From Clostridium sp. UBA2485 (lineage in GTDB: Bacteria; Bacillota; Clostridia; Clostridiales; Clostridiaceae), in contig NZ_DDOV01000084.1 in the NCBI RefSeq assembly GCF_002341865.1, positions 1 through 10,353 of the forward strand: DNA of 10,353 bases, in the 5' to 3' direction. Below the pieces are notes generated by a model. The model was not told the origin of the DNA and made no database searches. It was given only the letters and a program-made list of their open reading frames with translations. Numbering within the stretch: position 1 is the stretch's first letter; each line of letters opens with the position of its first letter. Made by a program: the position numbers and the translations under genes. Shown here in pieces: positions 1-5,893 of the stretch.

Positions 1-308
1 ACCAATCTATAGTTATTGAGGATTTAAAAGTTAAGAACATGCAGCAAAATCATAAATTAGCTAAAGCTATAAGTGAAGCTAGCTGGTCAGAATTTAGAAG
101 GATGCTAGAATACAAAGCTGAGTGGTATGGAAGAGAACTTATAATAGCACCTAGTAATTATGCTAGTTCTAAGTTATGCTCTGAATGTGGCTATAAAAAT
201 GAAGAAGTAAAAAATCTAGCACTTAGAGAATGGACTTGTCCGAATTGTGGTGTACATCATGATAGAGATATAAATGCTAGCAAAAATCTACTGAAATTAT
301 TAATGTAA
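1..308 (+). CDS. tnpB: TnpB RNA-guided endonuclease, C-terminal part (IS200/IS605 OrfB)
   Basis: This is a partial gene whose reading frame is open from position 3, giving 101 visible residues; the 5' part is outside the window. TnpB proteins are RuvC-type nucleases guided by an omega-RNA encoded at the element's right end, and are the ancestors of Cas12. The visible part holds the RuvC-II glutamate in the VIEDL motif (codon at 18-20). It also holds a zinc ribbon made of two CxxC pairs (LCSEC and TCPNC, nucleotides 177-248) and the RuvC-III DRDINAS motif at 261-281, so the catalytic residues in view look intact. The protein ends normally with LLKLLM and TAA. An ATG at 39 is internal, because the conserved frame continues upstream of it. 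The gene is followed directly by its likely guide RNA. Whether the full protein is intact cannot be seen here. Confidence 0.9.
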   Translation, partial: QSIVIEDLKVKNMQQNHKLAKAISEASWSEFRRMLEYKAEWYGRELIIAPSNYASSKLCSECGYKNEEVKNLALREWTCPNCGVHHDRDINASKNLLKLLM

Positions 309-420
309 TTTTGGTATTATAATGAGGTTGGTTCGACCTTTTGAGCGTGGGTAAACTTGCTCCGTTGGGAGTATTGACCACGAAGCTACTACTTCAATGA
401 AATAAGTGGTAGTAGTTCAC
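1..420 (+). mobile_element. Right end of an IS200/IS605-family element (partial)
   Basis: The window opens inside the element. It contains the tnpB 3' end (to 308), the structured omega-RNA region (about 320-412) and a right-end hairpin pairing 386-394 with 404-412. The hairpin is followed by TTCAC (416-420), where the element probably ends. No tnpA transposase is visible, so autonomy cannot be judged. The boundary is inferred from the hairpin and from the change in character of the flank, since the left end lies outside the window. Confidence 0.75.
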
Positions 421-436
421 TATTCTCTTGTTTGTA
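309..436 (+). ncRNA. TnpB omega-RNA scaffold with adjoining guide
   Basis: Just after the tnpB stop the sequence folds well by eye. One hairpin pairs 325-330 with 334-339. A stem 346-350/378-382 (CGTGG with CCACG) encloses a hairpin 360-363/368-371 (CTCC with GGAG). The right-end hairpin pairs 386-394 with 404-412. In this family the omega-RNA overlaps the tnpB 3' end and the element's right end, and the guide is the first 16 or so bases of flanking DNA, here from 421. The 5' end is unknown and may lie inside tnpB; the 3' end is set by the usual guide length, so both limits are approximate. Confidence 0.6.
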
Positions 437-514
437 ACAGAAAATAGCTAATATAGTTATTGTGGTTATTGATGTTATTGAAAGAACCACGATGCAAAGG
501 ATGATATTACCCAT
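389..514 (-). CDS. Small membrane protein, probably interrupted by the IS element
   Basis: I do not recognise this gene. It encodes 41 residues starting at ATG 514, with a strong ribosome binding site (GTGAGGTGAT at 518-527, five bases after GAGGTG). Residues 4-26 form one very hydrophobic segment rich in Ile, Thr, Leu and Val, followed by CYKQENS, so the product would be a single-pass membrane peptide with its tail after residue 27. The last nine or so codons, up to TAG at 389-391, lie inside the right-end hairpin of the IS element. The natural C-terminus was therefore probably replaced when the element inserted at 420/421. It could instead be a complete small protein that happens to end there. 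The ribosome binding site argues for translation; no homology was recognised. Confidence 0.45.
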   Translation of the reverse strand: MGNIILCIVVLSITSITTITILAIFCYKQENSELLPLISLK

Positions 515-560
515 TATATCACCTCACATAAGCTTTAATAAGCCCTATAATCCTCTCATG

Positions 561-638
561 TTTAGATACAGAGGAGGTAATTACGTATATAATATTGTAT
601 CTAAATTGTTATATCTAAATTATGGGACAAAATCTAAA
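561..638. repeat. 10-bp inverted repeat plus repeated ATCTAAA heptamers
   Basis: TTTAGATACA at 561-570 pairs perfectly with 596-605, around a 25-base loop that contains GAGGAGGT. The heptamer ATCTAAA occurs in direct orientation at 599-605, 613-619 and 632-638, and inverted at 561-567. The repeats lie between the start of the small minus-strand ORF and the ribU promoter, so they could be regulatory for either. The rest of 515-677 shows no gene. Confidence 0.4.
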
Positions 639-677
639 TAAATATTCAAATAATTATAACTAATTATCATTATTCTA

Positions 678-706
678 TTGAGGAATTTTTGATTTTGGTA
701 TATAAT
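678..706 (+). promoter_or_regulatory. Sigma-A promoter of ribU
   Basis: The -35 box is TTGAGG at 678-683 and the -10 box is TATAAT at 701-706, with a 17-base spacer. Transcription would start near 712-713, just upstream of the FMN riboswitch, as expected for a leader-controlled gene. Confidence 0.7.
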
Positions 707-730
707 TAGATTGTGAAAAAAATATTTTGA

Positions 731-841
731 TACTCTTCAGGGCGGGGTGTAAGTCCCCACCGGCGGTAAAGCCCGCGAGCCGAGAGGCATGATTCGGTGA
801 AACTCCGAAGCCGACAGTATAGTCTGGATGAAAGAAGATTG
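731..841 (+). ncRNA. FMN riboswitch (RFN element)
   Basis: This matches the conserved RFN core: CTTCAGGGC at the 5' side, CCCACCGGCGGTAAAGCCCG, GATTCGGTGAAACTCCGAAG, then CCGACAGTATAGTCTGGATG and AAAGAAGA. The closing P1 stem pairs TCTTC (734-738) with GAAGA (834-838). These RNAs bind FMN and lower expression of riboflavin synthesis or import genes. A terminator follows at 859-888. TCAGGGC (737-743), the 5' side of the aptamer, is exactly complementary to GCCCTGA (857-863), the 5' arm of that terminator. That is a simple antiterminator: without FMN the two pair and the terminator cannot form. Confidence 0.97.
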
Positions 842-857
842 TGTAAGAATTATTCTG

Positions 858-890
858 CCCTGACGTATTTTTATATGTCAGGTTTTTTAA
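858..890 (+). terminator. Riboswitch-controlled terminator before ribU
   Basis: The stem pairs 859-868 with 873-882 (CCTGACGTAT with ATATGTCAGG, one G-T pair), has a TTTT loop and is followed by six T's at 883-888. Its 5' arm is shared with the antiterminator formed with the aptamer, so FMN binding should allow termination. Confidence 0.9.
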
Positions 891-937
891 TTTTTATATG
901 ATTCCTAGAAGTTGTATAAATTTGGGAGGTATTTAAA

Positions 938-1522
938 ATGAGAAAAAATTTTACATTAGATAAGATGATTAAACTTTCATTATTATCAGCAATTGCTTTT
1001 ATACTTATGTATTTTGATTTTCCGGTATTACCGACTTTTCCATGGCTTAAGATGGATCTTAGTGATGTGCCGGCATTAATGGGAGCATTTGCTTTTGGAC
1101 CATTAGCTGGGGTAATAATAGAAGCTTTTAAGAATGTATTAATATTAATACTAAAAGGAACTCATACTGGATTTATTGGAGAATTAGCAAATTTTTTAAT
1201 TGGGATTTCATTAGTTTGTCCAGCAGCATATATTTATCATAAGAATAAAACTATAAAAACAGCATTAATTTCAATGAGTGTAGGTCTTATATCTATGGAG
1301 ATAGTGGGAGTACTTACAAATGTATTTTTATTAATTCCACTATATATGCCAGGTATGCCACAAAATGAGCTAATAAAATATGTAATGTATGGAATAGTGC
1401 CATTCAATGGAATAAAAGCAGTAATAGTTTCAGCACTTACATTTATATTATATAAAAGAGTTTCTGTATCAATATTTAAAGTGGAACCTATGGCTAAAAA
1501 ATTAGATAGAAAAATAAGCTAG
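938..1522 (+). CDS. ribU: Riboflavin transporter RibU (ECF transporter S component)
   Basis: RibU is the membrane substrate-binding subunit of an energy-coupling-factor importer. It captures riboflavin and works with the shared EcfT and EcfA/A' modules, which are encoded elsewhere. The 194 residues are mostly hydrophobic, with about six membrane segments (for example near 10-27, 46-72, 84-101, 107-138 and 150-172). The family signature is clear: KMDLSDVPALMGAFAFGPLA at 38-57, then KGTHTGFIGELANFLIG at 73-89. The start is ATG 938, with GGGAGGT at 924-930 seven bases upstream. The FMN riboswitch directly upstream independently confirms flavin function, so expression should rise when FMN is scarce. 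A terminator overlaps the stop codon, making the gene monocistronic. Nothing looks truncated. Confidence 0.95.
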   Translation: MRKNFTLDKMIKLSLLSAIAFILMYFDFPVLPTFPWLKMDLSDVPALMGAFAFGPLAGVIIEAFKNVLILILKGTHTGFIGELANFLIGISLVCPAAYIYHKNKTIKTALISMSVGLISMEIVGVLTNVFLLIPLYMPGMPQNELIKYVMYGIVPFNGIKAVIVSALTFILYKRVSVSIFKVEPMAKKLDRKIS

Positions 1523-1542
1523 GATTTTATCCTAGCTTTTTA
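1516..1542 (+). terminator. Terminator of ribU
   Basis: A nine-pair perfect stem, 1516-1524 with 1530-1538 (core GCTAGGA with TCCTAGC), has a five-base loop. Its 3' arm runs into the T-run at 1537-1541. The ribU TAG stop lies in the 5' arm. Confidence 0.9.
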
Positions 1543-1652
1543 TATGTCATGAATGAGTTATATTATCTTATTAATATTTTAGTCACTGTTAAAAAATAAT
1601 AAATATTCTAAAAGGATTTTTTACTTACTGAGAAATTTATGAACATTTTAAC

Positions 1653-1683
1653 ATAAAATAAAAAACCGTGATGATTATTCACG
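1653..1683 (-). terminator. Terminator of the tsaE-tsaB-rimI operon
   Basis: On the minus strand, CGTGA (1679-1683) pairs with TCACG (1667-1671) around a seven-base loop. It is followed by GTTTTTTATTTT (1655-1666). It lies a few bases after the rimI stop. Confidence 0.8.
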
Positions 1684-1688
1684 ATTCT

Positions 1689-2135
1689 TTAAATATCTCT
1701 TTTCCACATTATAAGTCCATCTTCTTTATTATCTTCGTAATAACCTTTTCTAATCCCTTCAACTTTGAATCCATGACGTTCATAAAGTTTTTGTGCTGCT
1801 ATATTTGAAGCTCTAACCTCTAAAGTCATAGCAGTTACACCTTCATCTTTACATATAGATTCAAGACTATCAAGAATTATATGACTATAGCCCATCTCCC
1901 TATATTCTGGATGAAGAGCTATATTAGTTATATGAGCCTCCTCAAAAATAATCCACATTCCACCAAAACCAATAACTTTATCATTATTTTTTAAAGTTAC
2001 ATAGCGAGCAAATTTATTAGTTAATTCTTTTTCAATGGATTGTAAACTCCAAGGAATAGGAAAGCTTAATGATGATATTTCTTGAACATATTTAGTAGTC
2101 TTAGCATTCATTAATTCAGTATATAGACTATCCAT
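1689..2135 (-). CDS. rimI: RimI, ribosomal protein bS18 alanine N-acetyltransferase
   Basis: RimI is a GNAT enzyme that acetylates the N-terminal alanine of ribosomal protein bS18. At 148 residues the length is usual. The GNAT fold is recognisable: the acetyl-CoA loop region NIALHPEYREMGYSHIIL (71-88), then LEVRASNIAAQKLYERHGF (105-123), then the typical RimI ending GYYEDNKEDGLIMWKRDI (131-148). The loop is slightly unusual: RxxGxG/A reads R79-E-M-G82-Y-S84, with serine in the last position. E106 and Y118 match the residues usually named as catalytic. The gene overlaps the end of tsaB by eight bases, so it is probably translated by coupling, and its own ribosome binding site (GAGAG-like) is weak. 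The position after tsaE and tsaB is the standard Firmicute arrangement. The terminator follows at once. Confidence 0.9.
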   Translation of the reverse strand: MDSLYTELMNAKTTKYVQEISSLSFPIPWSLQSIEKELTNKFARYVTLKNNDKVIGFGGMWIIFEEAHITNIALHPEYREMGYSHIILDSLESICKDEGVTAMTLEVRASNIAAQKLYERHGFKVEGIRKGYYEDNKEDGLIMWKRDI

Positions 2136-2835
2136 TACTTTTCATTCTCTCTTCATATTCTCTTTCTGCTTGAGAAAGTCTTAAATAAATTGGAGCAGTA
2201 GCATATATATCATCTTGTATTCCATCACTTAAATATTTTATGCCTATTTGTCCTAAAGAAGCTGCTCTTGCTAAATTTAGATGGGATGGAGCGAAATTAA
2301 TATTTTCTAATTCATTAGAAAGCTTTTCTTTAAATTTATAAGTTCCATCACCTATGAAATATATAGATTCATCTTTTTCCTTTAAAGTAGTTATAAGCTC
2401 ATCAAGAGAAATTACCATAGGCTCAGTTAATGATATAAGATTGTTATCTTCAAATTTGTATAGGGCAGTATATACATTTCCTCTTAAAGCATCCATAATA
2501 GGGCATATAAGTCCATTAGCATAGAATAAGTTATTTGCCAAACCGTCCAGTGTAGAAACACTTATAAAAGGTTTTTTAGAAGCTTGAACCAACCCTTTAA
2601 TAGTAGCCATACCAACTCTAAGGCCAGTGAAAGAACCAGGACCTTTAGAAACTACAAATCCATCTATATCATTTATATTTAATGAGGTGTTTTTTAAAAC
2701 CTCATCTATCATTGGCATAAGAATTACAGAATGTTGTTTTTTATAGTTAAAGTTTATTTCTCCAATTAATTTATCATCTTCTAATATAGCTACAGTAGCA
2801 CATTCTGTTGCACAATCTAAGCTTAAAATTCTCAT
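2128..2835 (-). CDS. tsaB: TsaB, t6A-modification complex subunit (YeaZ)
   Basis: TsaB is a non-catalytic ASKHA-fold partner of TsaD. With TsaE they transfer the threonylcarbamoyl group to A37 of ANN-decoding tRNAs. The 235 residues begin with MRILSLDCATECATVAIL, the family's N-terminal phosphate-loop-like strand pair. The signature SKGPGSFTGLRVG follows at 63-75, then STLDGLA (94-100) and MDALRGNVYTALY (114-126). It starts at ATG 2835 with AAGGAG about nine bases upstream, and the ATGA overlap with the tsaE stop shows translational coupling. rimI overlaps its 3' end. The catalytic partner tsaD is not in the window, nor is tsaC, which makes the threonylcarbamoyl-AMP substrate. Length and motifs look complete. 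Confidence 0.95.
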   Translation of the reverse strand: MRILSLDCATECATVAILEDDKLIGEINFNYKKQHSVILMPMIDEVLKNTSLNINDIDGFVVSKGPGSFTGLRVGMATIKGLVQASKKPFISVSTLDGLANNLFYANGLICPIMDALRGNVYTALYKFEDNNLISLTEPMVISLDELITTLKEKDESIYFIGDGTYKFKEKLSNELENINFAPSHLNLARAASLGQIGIKYLSDGIQDDIYATAPIYLRLSQAEREYEERMKSNG

Positions 2836-3293
2836 AGTGTTAACTCCTTTATATAGTCATATCTTAAACCAGTATAATTTATAGTGACTCTTCTACAGCA
2901 AGAGCCTAATTGTGGAATTTTTTCTAAAACAATTGTTAGACTATCTTCAGGGATTAATTCTTCAATATAATTTGCCCATTCAATAACACTAACTCCATCA
3001 CCAAAAATATATTCATCAAAGCCAATGGCTGCAATTTCGTCAGGATCATTAACTCTATAAACATCAAAATGGTAAAATTTTAATCTCCCATTATCATATT
3101 CATTAACTATATTAAATGTAGGACTCGTAATGTTGTCCTGTATATCTAGTCCCTTTGCAATACCTTTTGTTAAGTGAGTTTTACCCGTACCTAGATCACC
3201 TATAAGGCAGATAATATCCCCACTATTGCAAAGCTTACCTATTTGAACACCTAGTCCTTCTGTCTCTTCTATAGTATTAACGATAAATTCCAT
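2832..3293 (-). CDS. tsaE: TsaE, t6A-modification ATPase (YjeE)
   Basis: TsaE is the small ATPase of the threonylcarbamoyl-A37 complex and drives the TsaB-TsaD cycle. I chose ATG 3293 (153 residues), because GAGGTG lies six bases upstream (3300-3305) and MEFIVNTIEETEGLG is the usual family beginning. The frame stays open to an upstream ATG at 3353, but those 20 extra residues are unlike the family and overlap a terminator hairpin. Visible motifs are the Walker A GDLGTGKT (32-39), SPTFNIVNEY (57-66), YHFDVYRV (74-81) and VSVIEWA (101-107). It is the first gene of the operon and overlaps tsaB by four bases. The leader contains the hairpin at 3342-3362, discussed separately. Confidence 0.93.
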   Translation of the reverse strand: MEFIVNTIEETEGLGVQIGKLCNSGDIICLIGDLGTGKTHLTKGIAKGLDIQDNITSPTFNIVNEYDNGRLKFYHFDVYRVNDPDEIAAIGFDEYIFGDGVSVIEWANYIEELIPEDSLTIVLEKIPQLGSCCRRVTINYTGLRYDYIKELTL

Positions 3294-3330
3294 TAAGTTC
3301 ACCTCATTTAATATTTTAGCCCAAAAGCAA

Positions 3331-3362
3331 TAAAAAGAAAAGGCAATAGACAAAGTATTGCC
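3331..3362 (-). terminator. Terminator of the HD-GYP gene, or attenuator before tsaE
   Basis: On the minus strand, GGCAATA (3356-3362) pairs perfectly with TATTGCC (3342-3348) around a seven-base loop. It is followed by TTTTCTTTTT (3332-3341). It is 59 bases past the stop of the upstream HD gene, which fits a normal terminator. It is also only about 40 bases before the tsaE start, with no convincing promoter between, so read-through or attenuation is possible. Confidence 0.85.
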
Positions 3363-3420
3363 ATAGTAGTTGTAAACTATAACTAAAAATAAATATTATT
3401 AAAATGTCTTTGAAAAATAA

Positions 3421-4698
3421 CTAATTATTTTCTGAAGGCATATTAGTAGAATTTTTTTGAGCCTTAGCAATTAAAGTATCTTTCATATGCTTAACTGCTT
3501 TTTTACATATAAATCCATTGCTAGCCATATCATCTAGTATACTAAATGCTTCATACATATACATTCCTTTTCTATAAGGCCTATCCTCTGTTAAAGCTTG
3601 ATAAATATCACAAACTCCTATTATTCTAGCTTCTTCAGAGATTTCTTCAGCTTTTAATTTTCTAGGATATCCTTCACCATTAAGTTTTTCATGATGATTA
3701 CAAGCCCAATCACATATATCAGATATTTCCTCAATTCTATCTAATATTAGCTTTGTGTAATAGGTATGAGATTTAATAATTGAAAATTCCTCATTAGTTA
3801 GTGAGGTGTTTTTATCTAAAATATCATTAGGAATAGCCACCTTTCCTATATCATGCAAAAGTCCTGCAATTTTCATCTTTAAGCATTTAGAATCACTATA
3901 TCCAATATGCTTTGAAAGCTCATAAGCAAGGTTTGCAATACCTCTAGAGTGGCTTGCAGTAAAAGAACTTTTATTGTCTATTATAGAAGCGAAAATATCT
4001 GCTATATATTCAAATTCTTCTAAAGTAACATAAGTAATATCTTTAGGTAAAATATCTTGTAATATAAAAGGAAAGAAAGGTGTATTGTTTATATCTAGCC
4101 AAAAGCTTTCAGCAGGACATATCTCTAAAAATGCCTTTACTATTTTAGGAGAAAAAATTATTCCTTCATTTTTCTTAACATATTCTATTATTTTATCTTT
4201 TTGCATATAAAAAGGTATAGCTTCATCATATAAAATTTCTACAGAATCTGCTAGTCTTATGATTTGACTTTCAATAGGAGTTAAATAATTTTTCAGTTTC
4301 ATTGCTCCACTACCATCATAATTTTCATGATGATATAAAATGATATCATACATATGGATAAACATAGGGATTTTTAATATCATATTAGCACCTTCAATAC
4401 AGTGCTCTTTTATATATTCTTTAAAGGTATGAGCTTTATCAAAAATACCTTGACATCCAATATCATGGAGCATAGCTGATATATATAAGTTTTTATATGA
4501 CTCATCACTTAACTGTAACTGTTTACCTATTCTTAATGAAATATAAGTTGTTCGATTAGAATGATGAGAAAATTTCAACTTAGTGCTATTATTACTATCT
4601 ATATCTTCCATCATTTTTAATCCCATATCAGAATTAACCATAGCTAAATCAAGAGCAATTGAAAGTGCATGAACTATTTTATTTAAACTAATTTTCAT
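3421..4698 (-). CDS. Tandem HD-domain protein with C-terminal HD-GYP-type phosphodiesterase domain
   Basis: HD-GYP domains are metal-dependent phosphodiesterases that often degrade cyclic di-GMP; the substrate here is inferred from the family. The 425-residue protein has two HD domains in a row and no membrane segment or sensor domain, so it is probably cytoplasmic. Domain 1 (about 45-165) keeps H78-D79, H99, H123-H124 and D151. It has HDIGCQ instead of HDIGK, and GSGAM where GYP would be. Domain 2 (about 248-385) is complete: H250, H282-D283 with K286, H311, H335-H336, GEGYP at 341-345 and D364. Domain 1 may therefore be regulatory or have altered activity. The ATG at 4698 is preceded by a weak GGGG-type ribosome binding site and a leader hairpin (4715-4748). 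It is transcribed alone, ending at the hairpin near 3342. No partner cyclase is present in the window. Confidence 0.85.
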   Translation of the reverse strand: MKISLNKIVHALSIALDLAMVNSDMGLKMMEDIDSNNSTKLKFSHHSNRTTYISLRIGKQLQLSDESYKNLYISAMLHDIGCQGIFDKAHTFKEYIKEHCIEGANMILKIPMFIHMYDIILYHHENYDGSGAMKLKNYLTPIESQIIRLADSVEILYDEAIPFYMQKDKIIEYVKKNEGIIFSPKIVKAFLEICPAESFWLDINNTPFFPFILQDILPKDITYVTLEEFEYIADIFASIIDNKSSFTASHSRGIANLAYELSKHIGYSDSKCLKMKIAGLLHDIGKVAIPNDILDKNTSLTNEEFSIIKSHTYYTKLILDRIEEISDICDWACNHHEKLNGEGYPRKLKAEEISEEARIIGVCDIYQALTEDRPYRKGMYMYEAFSILDDMASNGFICKKAVKHMKDTLIAKAQKNSTNMPSENN

Positions 4699-4714
4699 AA
4701 ATCAACCCCACTTA

Positions 4715-4748
4715 GGCATCTGAGGGAAAATAACAATTGAAAGATGCC
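4715..4748 (-). repeat. Inverted repeat in the leader of the HD-GYP gene
   Basis: GGCATCT and AGATGCC (4715-4721 and 4742-4748) form a perfect seven-pair stem around a 20-base loop. It lies about 16 bases upstream of the start codon. There is no T-run, so it is not a terminator. It could be an operator or a leader hairpin affecting the nearby GGGG ribosome binding site. It does not match the c-di-GMP riboswitch cores I know. Confidence 0.4.
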
Positions 4749-4893
4749 GTATCCTATATTAAATATTTACTCAAATCAAACTATATTTATGTAAAAAAAC
4801 TAAACTTATATAAATATATTATCATAGAGAGTATTAATTAATGAACATTTTATTATAATTATATATTATAACGATAAAAATACTTAGGAAATA

Positions 4894-4922
4894 TTTAAAA
4901 ATTCTAATAATTGATATATAAT
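4894..4922 (+). promoter_or_regulatory. Probable sigma-A promoter of the CBS-ACT gene
   Basis: A perfect -10 box TATAAT lies at 4917-4922, with a TTTAAA -35 box (4894-4899) at 17-base spacing; the -35 box matches only 4 of 6. Transcription would begin near 4929, giving a short leader before AAGGAGGG at 4943-4950. Confidence 0.5.
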
Positions 4923-4957
4923 ATTCATGAGTACCTTAATACAAGGAGGGATAAACA

Positions 4958-5578
4958 ATGTTTGTAAGCAATTTAATGTTGACAAGAGATAAACTTATAA
5001 CTGTTACGCCAAAAATGACAATAGGTGAGGCATTAGAACTTATGGAAGAGCATGGATTTTTATCAATTCCAGTTGCAGAAGAAAATAAGTTTATTGGAGC
5101 TATATCAAAAGAAAAAATATACACTTATTATTATGAGAAATGTGTAGAAAGAGAATGTTTACTTTCTGATTTTTTAGTAGAAAACGTTATGAGAACTGAT
5201 GTACCAACAATAAAACCATTGGAACAAGTTGAAGAAGCAGCACACTTCTTAGAAACTAGAAGTGTTTCATTTATAGCAGTTGTAGATGAACGTGGAGATT
5301 TTAAAGGTATAGTAACTCACTATGGAATATTCCATCAATTTACTGAGCTATTTGGATTAAATAAAGGACATCGTTTAGCAATCATAGCACATGATATTCC
5401 AGGTCAAATATCAAAACTATCTAAGATTATTACTGAAAATAAAGGAGACATAATAAGTTTTGTTGTTGTAGATCCAAAGAGCAAAACAGAAGTTAAAGAA
5501 ATTGTGGTAAGGGTTAGAACAGAAAACTTTGATGAGATATTATCAAAAGTTAAATCCTCAGGTTTTAATGTGCAATAA
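4958..5578 (+). CDS. CBS-domain pair with C-terminal ACT domain (AcuB-like)
   Basis: This is a soluble regulatory-type protein of 206 residues with no visible enzyme domain. Two CBS motifs occupy about 1-58 (MFVSNLMLTRDKLITVTPKM, FLSIPVAEENKFIGAIS) and 72-130 (VENVMRTDVPTIKP, SFIAVVDERGDFKGIVT). CBS pairs usually bind adenine nucleotides. An ACT domain follows at about 138-206 (RLAIIAHDIPGQISKLSKII, with the typical D-x-PG turn); ACT domains often bind amino acids. The architecture resembles AcuB-like proteins, but the partner and ligand are unknown and I do not assign a function. The start is fixed by AAGGAGGG eight bases before the ATG. It appears monocistronic; the next downstream element is the long hairpin at 5612-5754, which may end its transcript. 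Confidence 0.85.
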   Translation: MFVSNLMLTRDKLITVTPKMTIGEALELMEEHGFLSIPVAEENKFIGAISKEKIYTYYYEKCVERECLLSDFLVENVMRTDVPTIKPLEQVEEAAHFLETRSVSFIAVVDERGDFKGIVTHYGIFHQFTELFGLNKGHRLAIIAHDIPGQISKLSKIITENKGDIISFVVVDPKSKTEVKEIVVRVRTENFDEILSKVKSSGFNVQ

Positions 5579-5611
5579 TAGTTAAAATATGTATAAGCTT
5601 AAATTAGGAGT

Positions 5612-5754
5612 TTAAAAAAAATAACAAGATAAAGAGGTTAGCCTATTTTATATGATATAAAGCGTTAGGGTTTATTCGTAGTCATGCTATGAGAAGGATT
5701 TGATAACGTAGTATAATGGAAAATAGGCTAACATACTGGATTGTTGTTTTTTAA
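5612..5754. ncRNA. Unassigned long hairpin element (structured RNA or MITE-like repeat)
   Basis: Four nested stems can be read by eye. They are 5616-5627 with 5741-5752 (A-rich with T-rich, one G-T); 5637-5649 with 5720-5732 (13 perfect pairs, GTTAGCCTATTTT and its complement); 5663-5667 with 5704-5708; and a terminal hairpin TTCGTAG/CTATGAG with a five-base TCATG loop. A purine-rich internal loop (AGGGTTTAT opposite GAAGGATTTGA) sits between the inner two. The 3' side ends in six T's (5747-5752), so it may terminate the CBS-ACT transcript. Both ends carry TTAA (5612-5615, 5751-5754), which would also fit a small inverted-repeat transposable element. I do not recognise it as tRNA, T-box, 6S, SRP RNA or a known riboswitch. 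No promoter of its own was found, so transcription is unproven. Confidence 0.5.
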
Positions 5755-5852
5755 GAAACTATAAAAAACTTATAAGAAATGAATTTAAATTTTTCATTTG
5801 AAAGTAGAAGTAATTTTGTAAAATTGGATAAATCACTTTAATAAAATTCATA

Positions 5853-5881
5853 TTGTATTTATAAAAAGAATGTGATATAAT
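5853..5881 (+). promoter_or_regulatory. Promoter of tRNA-Trp
   Basis: An extended -10 (TGATATAAT, 5873-5881) has a TTGTAT -35 (5853-5858) at 17-base spacing. Transcription would start about 5887, a few bases before the tRNA. The rest of 5755-5852 is AT-rich with nothing visible. Confidence 0.65.
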
Positions 5882-5893
5882 TAATCTCGTTAT

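Noticed and set aside
3294..3353. Twenty-residue N-terminal extension of TsaE
   Set aside because: The extra residues are unlike the family and overlap a terminator hairpin; GAGGTG supports the ATG at 3293.
4715..4748. Cyclic di-GMP riboswitch in front of the HD-GYP gene
   Set aside because: Only a simple hairpin is present; the conserved GEMM-I or c-di-GMP-II core sequences were not seen.
4936..5124. Minus-strand open frame inside the CBS-ACT gene
   Set aside because: It lies antisense to a well-supported coding gene, has no ribosome binding site and no recognisable protein character.
5612..5754. T-box leader or 6S RNA
   Set aside because: There is no T-box signature (AGGGTGGNACCGCG type). 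The element is shorter than typical 6S RNA, and no downstream amino-acid gene is controlled.
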